A stretch of 64,000 nt of DNA from NCBI RefSeq assembly GCF_003352465.1, contig NZ_CP031153.1, positions 2,453,533-2,517,532 of the forward strand, written 5' to 3'. How positions within the stretch are numbered: the first letter of the stretch is position 1; each line of letters starts with the position of its first letter. The notes under the pieces were generated by a model, which did not search any database, was not told the origin of the DNA, and saw only the letters and a program-made list of their open reading frames with translations. The stretch is from Kordia sp. SMS9 (GTDB lineage: Bacteria; Bacteroidota; Bacteroidia; Flavobacteriales; Flavobacteriaceae). Made by a program: the position numbers and the translations under genes. This document shows positions 53,820 through 62,357 of this stretch, piece after piece.

Positions 53820-55349
53820 ATGAAAAAAATCATAACCATTTTACTATGTATGAGTTTTTTCTTTTCTTTCTCACAAGAAATAAAAGAAGAATTTAAAGGG
53901 GAAATTCACATAGTATATAAAACAGTTTTGTATGACGAGGAATTATTTTCATCTGACGCTGAACGTTACTTAGCAAAAAGTGACTCCGTTGTCACAATAG
54001 ATTATTTGAAGAATCCGAATAGTCCACAAAATAAAAAATATTCGAGTCTCGAAGGTCATTTAAGTAACAATAGATTAATGAATATGATTTTGCTTCGTTA
54101 CAACACTGGGAGCGATTTGAAAAGACCAAAATATGATCGTTGGGTATATACTGATTCATTTATTAAAATGTATAAATACTTAAAAAAACCATATATACTA
54201 GATAAACAAACAAATACATATTTGAATCGCTATACGAAAAAGCCAATGAGTATTGACCGTGTACTGGCGGAGTACAAGTTTACTAATATGTTACTTAACA
54301 ATATTGTTGTAGATACTAGTGATATAAAAGTTATTGCTGGTATCAAATGCTTTAAGGTTACATTCTATGGAAATAGTAATTTTTTTGATATCATAGGTGA
54401 ATCTGACAAACGAGTTGTTAGTGAAATGTATGTTACCGATAGTATTCGTTCAAAGTATAACCCAATTTTGAATAACATACCATTTTTAGATAAATTTTAC
54501 CCTATGTATTTAAAAACTTATCATACAGGTATTAGAGGTCGCTATTCTGAAAGGTTAATTGTAAAACTATCTGATTATTCTGATGTGAGTAAAAAAGAAT
54601 TGGAAGTTTCATACGCAAAACTTAAAGACAGTTTATTTGCTGAATACTTTACAAATATTGAAATTGAAAAAGCAAAAGAAAGGGCAAAATATATGCCTAA
54701 AATAGAGAAAAGAGAGCCTGTACCTTTCAAAGAACAACTAGAAGTATTAGAAAGTTTAGGCTATAAACTAAACCCAAAAGCTTCTCTAAAAGACATGGAG
54801 AAGGAACTTATTATAAACGGTGTTATTGACACTGTCGAAATTTCAATGGAAGATTTTTTTACTACAAATCCATATAGTAGTTTATATTATCACATGGGTT
54901 GGACTAAATATGATAAAGAGACAAAAACAATGATTCCATATACAGGAAAATGTATTTGGTACGATTTAGAATTTATTGATCCTTCAAGTGAGTACATTAC
55001 GTTGATGAAACGCATGGGCGATATAACTGATGGAGAACTTTCGTTTTCTAATATAAGCATGCATACTGACAAAGAAAATTATGAGTGGATTCATTTTAAA
55101 GTTAATGGAGTCAAAAAAGAGTGGAAATTGGAAAAGGTACATTATATTGCTGATTCTTATTTTTCACGTTTTGCACTGCTAACAGAAGAATTTAAAACAA
55201 AAGGACGGTTTACGTATTACAATAGCGGATCACAGCAATTTGTTATTGATTACGCAACACCCGAAGAACAAAAAAAATTCGTAGATAAAACAGGATTACA
55301 GCGAGAATGGCTTATTGTTGGAAAACATTTTTCTAAGCCAAAAGACTAA
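53820..55349 (+). CDS. Secreted protein, unknown, GLPGLI-like start
   Basis: From MKKIITILLCMSFFF at 53820 the product has 509 residues with a signal peptide (FFSFSQ). The first 230 residues have the alternating strands of exported GLPGLI/DUF4412-like proteins (VIAGIKCFKVTFYG, RVVSEMYVTDSI). The rest is charged and helical-plus-strand with no motif. It follows the toxin/immunity pair but a hairpin separates them, so co-function is not supported. Confidence 0.55.
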   Translation: MKKIITILLCMSFFFSFSQEIKEEFKGEIHIVYKTVLYDEELFSSDAERYLAKSDSVVTIDYLKNPNSPQNKKYSSLEGHLSNNRLMNMILLRYNTGSDLKRPKYDRWVYTDSFIKMYKYLKKPYILDKQTNTYLNRYTKKPMSIDRVLAEYKFTNMLLNNIVVDTSDIKVIAGIKCFKVTFYGNSNFFDIIGESDKRVVSEMYVTDSIRSKYNPILNNIPFLDKFYPMYLKTYHTGIRGRYSERLIVKLSDYSDVSKKELEVSYAKLKDSLFAEYFTNIEIEKAKERAKYMPKIEKREPVPFKEQLEVLESLGYKLNPKASLKDMEKELIINGVIDTVEISMEDFFTTNPYSSLYYHMGWTKYDKETKTMIPYTGKCIWYDLEFIDPSSEYITLMKRMGDITDGELSFSNISMHTDKENYEWIHFKVNGVKKEWKLEKVHYIADSYFSRFALLTEEFKTKGRFTYYNSGSQQFVIDYATPEEQKKFVDKTGLQREWLIVGKHFSKPKD

Positions 55350-55596
55350 GTTTTTACTTTATGAGCTTCGTAAGTTTTGTATTTATCCAAAACTTTTAAA
55401 ATATTACAATGTTTTATCCATACAAAAACAAGGGTTTTGCCCTATTTTTTTAAAAATAAGCACAAAAGTTTTTTACTACTATACTACTTTTTTTACTTTA
55501 GCAATAACATTTCTTAATACGTAATTAGTATATTTCTTACCAACGGTATTTTCATATACATTTGAGATTTAAGTATAACTAAAATCTCTTTATAAA

Positions 55597-55767
55597 ATGA
55601 AAAAAGGAATCCTATTAGTAGCGTCAATTTTAGCAATGTTTTTATGTACCAACTGCGAACCTAATAATTTAGCAGAAGATGAAATTGAATTTCAAGCAAC
55701 GGATAAAAAAGACAGCGTCAACTCCAATGGAGGACCAAATCCAAAACCTAGTAACGAGGAAGAATAA
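55597..55767 (+). CDS. Small lipoprotein
   Basis: The 56-residue protein has a clear lipoprotein signal (MKKGILLVASILAMFLCTNC), then an Asp/Asn-rich tail (GGPNPKPSNEEE). It is shorter than most annotated genes. The next gene begins inside its 3' end with an ATG at 55727, so they overlap by 41 bp and are probably co-transcribed. Confidence 0.6.
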   Translation: MKKGILLVASILAMFLCTNCEPNNLAEDEIEFQATDKKDSVNSNGGPNPKPSNEEE

Positions 55768-56440
55768 CTTTCTGTCAAAATATCTTCACCTACTATTAGC
55801 GGTGGTTTGTACTACCGCTTTCTTTATTCATGAATCAATAGATGATGTTCCAAAATCATATTCAGAAGTCGTTAATAAATATCTTTCTGAAAAAGAAAAA
55901 AGAACCGAATTATTGAATATTTTCAAAAATAAATTTGAAGATTCAGAGGAATACAGGGCATATTATCAACAAAAAATTATCACAAATGAAGCTTTTGAAG
56001 AATTAGAAGAAGTCTCTCAAAATATAAGTTTTCTTGGTTTTGAAGATTTCCAACAATTCATTGGTGAATTTGGCTGGGCATTGGGCTTATTTTTATATGC
56101 GCTTTTTAATTTTATCAATACCTATATGGAACCCAACAGATCAAGAAAAGGCAAACTATTTCTTCATTTTACTTTAATAACCATTTCTTTATACTTCATA
56201 TATTGGGCATTATATCAATATCAAGATTTTGAAAAATTTACTTACTTGCTATTTTCAATTATTACCTCAATACTCATTGCATTCGGTGTACATCTCATTC
56301 AACACAAACGGTATAAATTGATTAAATCATACATTCTAAATCATAGAGATTTAATCGGATTTATACTGAAAAATACCAAAAAAGAAAGTGAACCAGAAAT
56401 GTGGAAAGTTCTAAAAAACATCAAGCATGAACGAGATTGA
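55727..56440 (+). CDS. Four-helix membrane protein, unknown
   Basis: The product from MEDQIQNLVT has about 237 residues and four hydrophobic segments (YLHLLLAVVCTTAFFI, FGWALGLFLYALFNFI, LHFTLITISLYFIYWAL, LLFSIITSILIAFGVHLI). A soluble part of about 70 residues separates the first and second helices. The open frame begins at 55679 inside the lipoprotein gene. No family is recognised. It overlaps the next gene by 14 bp. Confidence 0.6.
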   Translation: MEDQIQNLVTRKNNFLSKYLHLLLAVVCTTAFFIHESIDDVPKSYSEVVNKYLSEKEKRTELLNIFKNKFEDSEEYRAYYQQKIITNEAFEELEEVSQNISFLGFEDFQQFIGEFGWALGLFLYALFNFINTYMEPNRSRKGKLFLHFTLITISLYFIYWALYQYQDFEKFTYLLFSIITSILIAFGVHLIQHKRYKLIKSYILNHRDLIGFILKNTKKESEPEMWKVLKNIKHERD

Positions 56441-56648
56441 CAATGATGAAAACATAAGAGAACTCAAGCGACTTCATGACGACGGACTTCTTAAAGATGA
56501 AGACTTAGTTGAAAAACTAAAAGAAATACTCAAGAAAAAAGAGAGTTTACGGGACGCTATTACCGAGCAAAAAAATGCAAATATTGATATCGTACTAAAG
56601 CACTTTACAGTACATGATCTTTTGTTGTTAATTAATTATGAGATTTAA
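56427..56648 (+). CDS. Small charged coiled-coil protein
   Basis: The 73-residue protein is rich in Glu and Lys (RELKRLHDDGLLKDEDLVEK), predicted as a two-helix coil. It overlaps the membrane protein gene by 14 bp, so it is translationally coupled. Its function is unknown; it may be a cytoplasmic partner of the membrane protein. Confidence 0.55.
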   Translation: MNEIDNDENIRELKRLHDDGLLKDEDLVEKLKEILKKKESLRDAITEQKNANIDIVLKHFTVHDLLLLINYEI

Positions 56649-56730
56649 GATTTTAAAGCATTTAGGTATTCTTTTAACTCATGGAGACGCTTTGTAACAC
56701 CTTTTTCAACCAAATCATTGACAAACAATT

Positions 56731-57069
56731 TCAAATACTCTGACCTTTCAAAGTATTCATCTTATTTTTCACAAAATGATCTATAATTTCGACACCCTCA
56801 AATTTAACTCCGTGCTTTTCTAAATACAAATTGTCTTTGTACTCTAAATATTGATCGCCCTCACCACTTACTATCCAATCCTTAGAAACATGATAATGCT
56901 TGCACAATATATCTGTTAAGAGTTCTAAAGTGCTTCTTCTTGGGGTTGAAGTTTTTCCATTTTTAATCTTATCAACTGATACTTGTGAAATCAATCCGTT
57001 AGATATTTCTTCCACTCTGTAACCAGAGATATTCAATTCATTCAGCACTTTTAAAATACGTTCGAGCAT
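56731..57069 (-). CDS. XRE-family transcriptional regulator
   Basis: The 112-residue protein has an N-terminal HTH of the XRE/Cro type (VEEISNGLISQVSVDKIKNG, then LELLTDILCKHYHVSKDWIV and SGEGD). The C-terminal 40 residues are of unknown type. It is transcribed against the neighbouring small membrane genes and could regulate them or the CRISPR region. The operator is unknown. Confidence 0.75.
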   Translation of the reverse strand: MLERILKVLNELNISGYRVEEISNGLISQVSVDKIKNGKTSTPRRSTLELLTDILCKHYHVSKDWIVSGEGDQYLEYKDNLYLEKHGVKFEGVEIIDHFVKNKMNTLKGQSI

Positions 57070-57264
57070 TTTTATATTTATTTTACATAATTAGTTCTTT
57101 ATTTTGCAAAACTTATGTATATTGCAAAAGAAATTATATATCAAATATATTAAATGTAGTGTTACTCACATACTTAATTGTGTTTTGGTTTTGAAATATC
57201 CTCCGAATTTGATTGACAAGAACATATTAATAGCTAAATAATAATCAACTTTTAAATCTAAAAA

Positions 57265-57435
57265 ATGATATTTAGAAAGCTAGAAACTGTAACCGTACAA
57301 ACAGATGCATTTACCACATGGGAAATATCAATGTTAATTATTGGAATAGGATGCTTCGGGATATTGATATTCCTGTCCATCTTACTTTACAACTATGTAC
57401 ACCGTTTTGATTTAGATGATGAATTACACAGATAA
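57265..57435 (+). CDS. Small single-pass membrane protein
   Basis: The 56-residue protein from MIFRKLETVTVQ has one hydrophobic helix (ISMLIIGIGCFGILIFLSIL) and a charged C-terminus (HRFDLDDELHR). It is divergent from the XRE regulator across about 195 bp. The structured stretch at 57437 follows directly. Confidence 0.5.
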   Translation: MIFRKLETVTVQTDAFTTWEISMLIIGIGCFGILIFLSILLYNYVHRFDLDDELHR

Positions 57436-57436
57436 A

Positions 57437-57600
57437 AAACACGTCCGAATGCAATCATTTTTTTAAGTTCTTACTAGAAAGCACTTCCCTTTTTTTTGGT
57501 GCTTTACATTCAAGACGTGTTTCTATGCAGAATTTTAGTCAGTTCTGCTGTTTAGGGCAAGGCGACATTGGTAAGGTTAAAACTTGTCGTCTTGCTATCT
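57437..57600. other. Cluster of strong hairpins
   Basis: Four dyads follow each other: AAACACGTC...GACGTGTTT (outer, about 57437-57522), AAAGCAC...GTGCTTT (57478-57505), GCAGAA...TTCTGC (57527-57548) and GCAAGGCGAC...GTCGTCTTGC (57557-57595, 10 bp with one G-U). No gene is present. It could be tandem terminators or a structured RNA. Confidence 0.45.
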
Positions 57601-57635
57601 AAAACAAAAATAATAAAAGTATTCATTGAATAGAT

Positions 57636-57743
57636 ATGAGTTTACAAAAATTAGAGCGATTTCGGTGGTTTATCATTGGCTTTTTTGCTGCTATATTATT
57701 AGAGCTTCTCATTTTTGTATTAGCACTATTATGTTATCTATAA
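57636..57743 (+). CDS. Possible 35-residue membrane peptide
   Basis: MSLQKLERFRWF is followed by a hydrophobic helix (GFFAAILLELLIFVLALL) and a stop. A terminator lies 60 bp downstream. The short length makes this uncertain, but the composition is clearly that of a single-helix membrane peptide. Confidence 0.4.
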   Translation: MSLQKLERFRWFIIGFFAAILLELLIFVLALLCYL

Positions 57744-57800
57744 CTAACAGAATAATTTACCTATTAAACCTAATTTATCGTAAAACTAACGTTATTCTGA

Positions 57801-57838
57801 AAGCGAGAACCTCAATTGTAATGATTGGGGTTTTCTAT
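57801..57838 (+). terminator. Terminator after the small membrane peptide
   Basis: GAACCTCAAT pairs with ATTGGGGTTTTC (G-U and one mismatch) and runs into TTTTCTATTTTT. It ends plus-strand transcription before the tracrRNA region. Confidence 0.6.
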
Positions 57839-57840
57839 TT

Positions 57841-57910
57841 TTGTTGCAAGTTGTTGCAAGTTGTTGCGTTTTGTTGCGTTTTGTTGCGGACTGTTGCATT
57901 TTGTTGTAGA
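57841..57910. repeat. Seven 10-bp tandem repeats (TTGTTGCNNN)
   Basis: Seven units in perfect 10-bp phase: TTGTTGCAAG twice, TTGTTGCGTT twice, then TTGTTGCGGA, CTGTTGCATT and TTGTTGTAGA. They lie just downstream of the tracrRNA terminator in the direction of its transcription. No dyad and no gene are present. Confidence 0.9.
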
Positions 57911-57950
57911 CTAATTTTAGGACAAGACTAAAGGAAGTATAGGTTTTACC

Positions 57951-58040
57951 AAAAAGAAAAAGCGACATCATTGATGCCGCTTTAAATGTTTTCACAACGG
58001 AATAATCCTTATTGTGAAATGCTTTCATTTTGTACTGCAA
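57951..58040 (-). ncRNA. tracrRNA, antisense to cas9, upstream of it
   Basis: On the minus strand, 58034-58011 reads TACAAAATGAAAGCATTTCA followed by CAAT. This anti-repeat pairs with the 5' part of the CRISPR repeat (22 of 24, one internal mismatch and one at the end). Next come CACAATAAGG...TTGTG, a small hairpin, and then AAAGCGGCATC-AAT-GATGTCGCTTT with a T-rich tail, the terminator (57983-57951). This is the layout of type II-C tracrRNA in Bacteroidetes. The exact start is not known. A TATATTGC -7-like box lies at 58044-58037, with a dyad at 58066-58081 upstream. Confidence 0.85.
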
Positions 58041-58065
58041 TATACAGAAAAGAAATAGAACAAAA

Positions 58066-58081
58066 TTGTGGTTTTCCGTAT
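58066..58081 (-). promoter_or_regulatory. Dyad site of the TTACGG-N4 family, copy 4, at the tracrRNA promoter
   Basis: On the minus strand this reads ATACGGAAAACCACAA. It lies 21 bp upstream of the TATATTGC box of the tracrRNA, the same spacing as at 10331 (20 bp) and 23246 (21 bp). It also lies 46 bp before the cas9 start, so it could act on both divergent units. Confidence 0.4.
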
Positions 58082-58126
58082 TGTTAATTAAAACTTTTAC
58101 TTCATATTTATAAAAAATCAGATTTC

Positions 58127-61100
58127 ATGAAGAAAGTTTTAGGATTAGATTTAGGGACAAATTCTATTGGTTGGGCTTTGGTTAAAGAAGCAGAAGAGAA
58201 AAATGAACACTCAAGTATTATAAAATTAGGAGTTCGGGTAATACGGTATGATAATTTTAATAAAGTAGATAAAGTAGGTAATGTTTCTGAATCCAAGAAT
58301 CCAATAGATGATTTCAAGTCTGGTAAAGGTCTTTCTCCTAATGCTAAAAGAACAAAAAGTAGAAGTGCCCGAAGAAATTTACAACGATTTAAACTAAGAA
58401 GAAAAAATCTTATTGAAATTTTAGTAAAGTATTCTATCATAAATAAAGATACATTACTCACCGAAAGTGGAAAAAACACAACACATCAGACTCTAGAGTT
58501 ACGCTCTAAATCAGCTAAAGAAAAAATACCTTTAGAAGCTTTTGCACGAGTTTTATTGGCAATTAATAAAAAAAGAGGATATAAAAGTAGTAGAAAGGTA
58601 AAAAGTGAAGATGAAGGGGTTTCCGTTGACGGAATGGCTATTGCTAAAGAAATATACGAAAAACAACTTACGCCTGGTCATTATGTATATAAGTCACTTC
58701 AAAATGGTAAAAAGTATATTCCAGATTTTTATCAATCAGACTTACAAGCGGAATTTGATACAGTTTGGAATAAACAAAAACATTTTTATCCAGCGACTCT
58801 TACAGATGAGTTTTATAAAAAACTCAAAGGACAAGGACAACAAAACTCACGAAAATTGTTTTTAGCTGTACATCAAGTTTATACTGCTGAAAATAAAGGT
58901 AAACGGGATGAAAAAAAATTACAACACTATAAATGGCGTAGTGAAGCCATAACCAAACAACTTTCTATTGAAGAAGTAGCGTATGTGTTAGTTGAAATTA
59001 ATAATAATATTAATAAATCAAGTGGGTATTTAGGCGCAATAAGTGATCGTAGTAAAGAATTATATTTTAATAATGAAACTGTTGGAGAATATTTATACAA
59101 TAAACTATTAGAAAACCCACATGTTTCACTAAAGAATCAAGTATTCTATCGACAAGATTATTTGGATGAATTTGAAACTATATGGGAAACTCAAGCAAAA
59201 TATCACAAAGAACTTACTAATAAGCTAAAAGAAGAAATTCGTGATATTGTTATTTTTTATCAACGCAAACTTAAATCACAAAAGCATTTGATTTCAGAAT
59301 GTCAATTTGAAAAACACCATAAAGTAATTCCTAAGTCCTCGCCTTTATTTCAAGAATTTAAAATATGGCAAAACCTTAATCATTTAGTATTTAAAAATAC
59401 TCAAACCAAAGAAGAAGTTTCTTTTGTAGACTTAGATGAAGAAACAAGACACCTTGTTTTTGAGGAATTGAATCTGAAAGGTAGCTTAAAAATGAAAAAC
59501 GTTAAAAATATCATTGGTTTTAAAGCACCTAACTATTGGAAAGCAAATTTTGATGATATAGAAGGTAATCGCACTAATGAAGGATTGTTTAATGCTTACA
59601 AAGCAATTGCAGAAGATTTAGGATATGGTTTTAATTGGGAGAAGAAAACTGCGTACGAAATAAAAACAGAACTCAAAGCAATATTTGTAGAAGCTAAGAT
59701 AAACACCGATATTTTACAGTTTGATACTGATACAGAAGGAAACACTTTTGATAAGCAAAAAAGCTATCAATTATGGCATATACTGTATTCGGCAGAAGAC
59801 ACTGACAAAGCTTCGGAAGAAGATAAATTAGTGTATGGAAATATTCATACCAAACTCAAAAAGAAATTAAATCAAAAGTTTGGTTTTGAAGCTACTTATG
59901 GAAGTTTATTGACCAATATTTCTTTTCAGCAAGATTATGGAAATCTAAGTGCAAAAGCCATTAAAAAAATACTTCCGCACTTGAAAAGTGGAAACAGTTT
60001 TTCACAAGCTTGCGCATTGAATGGGTATAATCATTCCAATGCTTTAACGAAAGAAGAAAGTGAAAATAGAAATTTGAAGGATAAACTAACAATATTACCT
60101 AAAAATAGTTTACGAAATCCTGTAGTTGAAAAGATTCTCAATCAAATGGTCAATTTGATAAATCAAGTAATTGATGCCTATGGAAAACCTAAAGAAGTTC
60201 GTATTGAACTGGCAAGAGAACTCAAAAAATCAGCTAAACAAAGAGATGAATTGACAAAGCATATCAATGATGCCACACTAATAAATCAAAATATTAGAGT
60301 GATACTTCAAAAAGAGTTTGGTGTCAAACATCCAACTAGAAACGATATAATTCGATATAAACTCTATGAAGAATTAAAAGATAATGGATACAAAACGCTT
60401 TTCACGAATCAATACATTCCGAGAGAACGATTATTTACTGGAGAGACTGAAATAGAACATATTATTCCAAAAGCAATTTTGTTTGATGATTCTTTTTCAA
60501 ACAAAACATTGGCTTATAGTGATGTAAATAGAAAAAAAGGAGATTCAACTGCACTGGATTTTATAGCTAATATATATTCTGACGAATTAGAAAATTATAA
60601 AGCACGAGTAGAAGCTTTGCACAAAGCAAAAAAAATCAGTAAAGGAAAGTATAAAAAATTATTGATGGCAAGAAAGGATTTGCCAAACGACTTTATTGAA
60701 AGAGATTTAAGAAACAGTCAATATATAGCCAAAAAAGCCACACAGATGCTTCAAGAAGTTTTTAGAACCGTAACGCCTACGAGTGGTAGAATTACCGATA
60801 AATTACGGGAAGATTGGAATCTTATAAATGTCATGCAAGAATTGAATTTACCTAAATATAAAACACTTGGGCTAACGGAAACTCAAGAACGTAAAAAAGG
60901 GAATACAGTAGAACGAATCATTGATTGGACTAAACGAAATGATCATCGCCATCATGCAATGGATGCGTTAACAGTAGCTTTTACTACAAACAGACACATC
61001 CAATACTTAAATAATCTAAACACAGCACATGGACTTGATGGCTCTGAAATTGATCATGAAAAAAGCAAGTTGTATAGGATAAAGAAAGACATTACTAAAT

Positions 61101-62344
61101 TATATAAAAGTGGAAATACCCAAAAACGCAAGTTCATTCCTCCATCAAATAATTTTAGGAGTGAAGCAAAAAAACACTTGGAAACGATCTTAATATCCTT
61201 CAAAAACAAAAATAAAGTCGTTAGCAAAAACAAAAACAGAATAAAAACTGGAGAAAAAGGTGTTACCTACGAAAAAGTTCAATTAACACCGCGTGGTCAG
61301 TTACATAAAGAAACCGTCTACGGACATGTAAAAAAAGAAATAATAACAACAGAAAAAGTTTCAAATAAATTTACGATAGAAAAAATACAATGGGTTACTA
61401 AGCCTAGTTATCGGAAAGCTTTATTAAAACGCTTAGAGACATACGAAAACAATCCTAAAAAAGCTTTTTCAGGAAAAAACAGTTTGCAAAAAAATCCTTT
61501 GTATATAGATAGTATTTCGGGTAAGAAAGTTCCTGAATCTGTAAAATTGAAATCCTTTCAAGATGTCTATGTTATTCGAAAAGAGGTAAATCCTGAAAAT
61601 TTTACGAATTCCAAAAGTTTAGAAAAAATTATAGATGTTGGTATACGTCGAATTTTACAAAAAAGACTTGAAAAATATGGGGAAAAAGCTAAGGAAGCTT
61701 TTTCAAACCTTGATAAAAATCCTATTTGGAGAGATGATAAAAAAAAGGTTGCTATCAAAAAAGTACGCATAGAAGCACTCAAAAATGCAGAATCATTACA
61801 TACTAAAAAAGATCATACAGGACATGAAATGCTTAATGAGACAGGAAAAAACACCCCTGTAGACTTTGTGAGTACAGGAAATAATCATCATGTTGCAATC
61901 TACTGCGATAGTGATGGGAAATTACATGATGAAGTAGTGTCTTTTTACGAAGCTGTTTCACGGGTTAATTTAGGTATCCCAATAATTGACGAGTCTCTTA
62001 ACTCGCATTTGGGCTGGAAATTTTTATTCACTATGAAACAAAATGAAATGTTTGTATTTCCATCAGATGAATTTAATCCTAAAGAAGTTGATTTAGAAAA
62101 TCCAAAAAATAATAAGTTTATTTCCAAACACCTTTTCAGAGTTCAAAAGTTTTCAAAAGTTACTTATGGTAATTCTGCTGTTAGAGATTATGTTTTTAGA
62201 CATCATTTAGAGACAGAATTAATAGATAAAAAAGAATTAAAAGGAATTGCTTATTATCAATTAAAAAGTATAGGAATGCTTGAAAAACTGGTAAAAGTAA
62301 GAATCAATCATATTGGAAAAATTGTACAAGTAGGAGAATATTAA
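58127..62344 (+). CDS. cas9: Type II-C Cas9
   Basis: The 1405-residue Cas9 has the RuvC-I Asp8 in LGLDLGTNSIGWALV, an Arg-rich bridge helix (KRTKSRSARRNLQRFKLRRK, about 70-95), RuvC-II Glu694 in VRIELARELK, HNH Glu777-His778 in IEHIIPKA with the Asn in SDVNRKKG, and RuvC-III HHAMD946AL. All catalytic residues are present, so it should cut both strands. The length is that of the large II-C enzymes. It is followed by cas1 after 13 bp and cas2, with no csn2 or cas4. The tracrRNA lies upstream on the other strand. Confidence 0.97.
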   Translation: MKKVLGLDLGTNSIGWALVKEAEEKNEHSSIIKLGVRVIRYDNFNKVDKVGNVSESKNPIDDFKSGKGLSPNAKRTKSRSARRNLQRFKLRRKNLIEILVKYSIINKDTLLTESGKNTTHQTLELRSKSAKEKIPLEAFARVLLAINKKRGYKSSRKVKSEDEGVSVDGMAIAKEIYEKQLTPGHYVYKSLQNGKKYIPDFYQSDLQAEFDTVWNKQKHFYPATLTDEFYKKLKGQGQQNSRKLFLAVHQVYTAENKGKRDEKKLQHYKWRSEAITKQLSIEEVAYVLVEINNNINKSSGYLGAISDRSKELYFNNETVGEYLYNKLLENPHVSLKNQVFYRQDYLDEFETIWETQAKYHKELTNKLKEEIRDIVIFYQRKLKSQKHLISECQFEKHHKVIPKSSPLFQEFKIWQNLNHLVFKNTQTKEEVSFVDLDEETRHLVFEELNLKGSLKMKNVKNIIGFKAPNYWKANFDDIEGNRTNEGLFNAYKAIAEDLGYGFNWEKKTAYEIKTELKAIFVEAKINTDILQFDTDTEGNTFDKQKSYQLWHILYSAEDTDKASEEDKLVYGNIHTKLKKKLNQKFGFEATYGSLLTNISFQQDYGNLSAKAIKKILPHLKSGNSFSQACALNGYNHSNALTKEESENRNLKDKLTILPKNSLRNPVVEKILNQMVNLINQVIDAYGKPKEVRIELARELKKSAKQRDELTKHINDATLINQNIRVILQKEFGVKHPTRNDIIRYKLYEELKDNGYKTLFTNQYIPRERLFTGETEIEHIIPKAILFDDSFSNKTLAYSDVNRKKGDSTALDFIANIYSDELENYKARVEALHKAKKISKGKYKKLLMARKDLPNDFIERDLRNSQYIAKKATQMLQEVFRTVTPTSGRITDKLREDWNLINVMQELNLPKYKTLGLTETQERKKGNTVERIIDWTKRNDHRHHAMDALTVAFTTNRHIQYLNNLNTAHGLDGSEIDHEKSKLYRIKKDITKLYKSGNTQKRKFIPPSNNFRSEAKKHLETILISFKNKNKVVSKNKNRIKTGEKGVTYEKVQLTPRGQLHKETVYGHVKKEIITTEKVSNKFTIEKIQWVTKPSYRKALLKRLETYENNPKKAFSGKNSLQKNPLYIDSISGKKVPESVKLKSFQDVYVIRKEVNPENFTNSKSLEKIIDVGIRRILQKRLEKYGEKAKEAFSNLDKNPIWRDDKKKVAIKKVRIEALKNAESLHTKKDHTGHEMLNETGKNTPVDFVSTGNNHHVAIYCDSDGKLHDEVVSFYEAVSRVNLGIPIIDESLNSHLGWKFLFTMKQNEMFVFPSDEFNPKEVDLENPKNNKFISKHLFRVQKFSKVTYGNSAVRDYVFRHHLETELIDKKELKGIAYYQLKSIGMLEKLVKVRINHIGKIVQVGEY

Positions 62345-62357
62345 AAAATAAAAAGTC

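Noticed and set aside
57475..57490. AGAAAGCACTTCCC as a possible anti-repeat
   Set aside because: Matches the repeat less well than 58011-58034 and is part of a separate hairpin.
57626..58040. Two frames (plus 57626-57931 and minus 57792-58040) around the CRISPR upstream region
   Set aside because: They run through the 10-bp tandem repeats, a terminator and the tracrRNA, so their openness comes from repeats.
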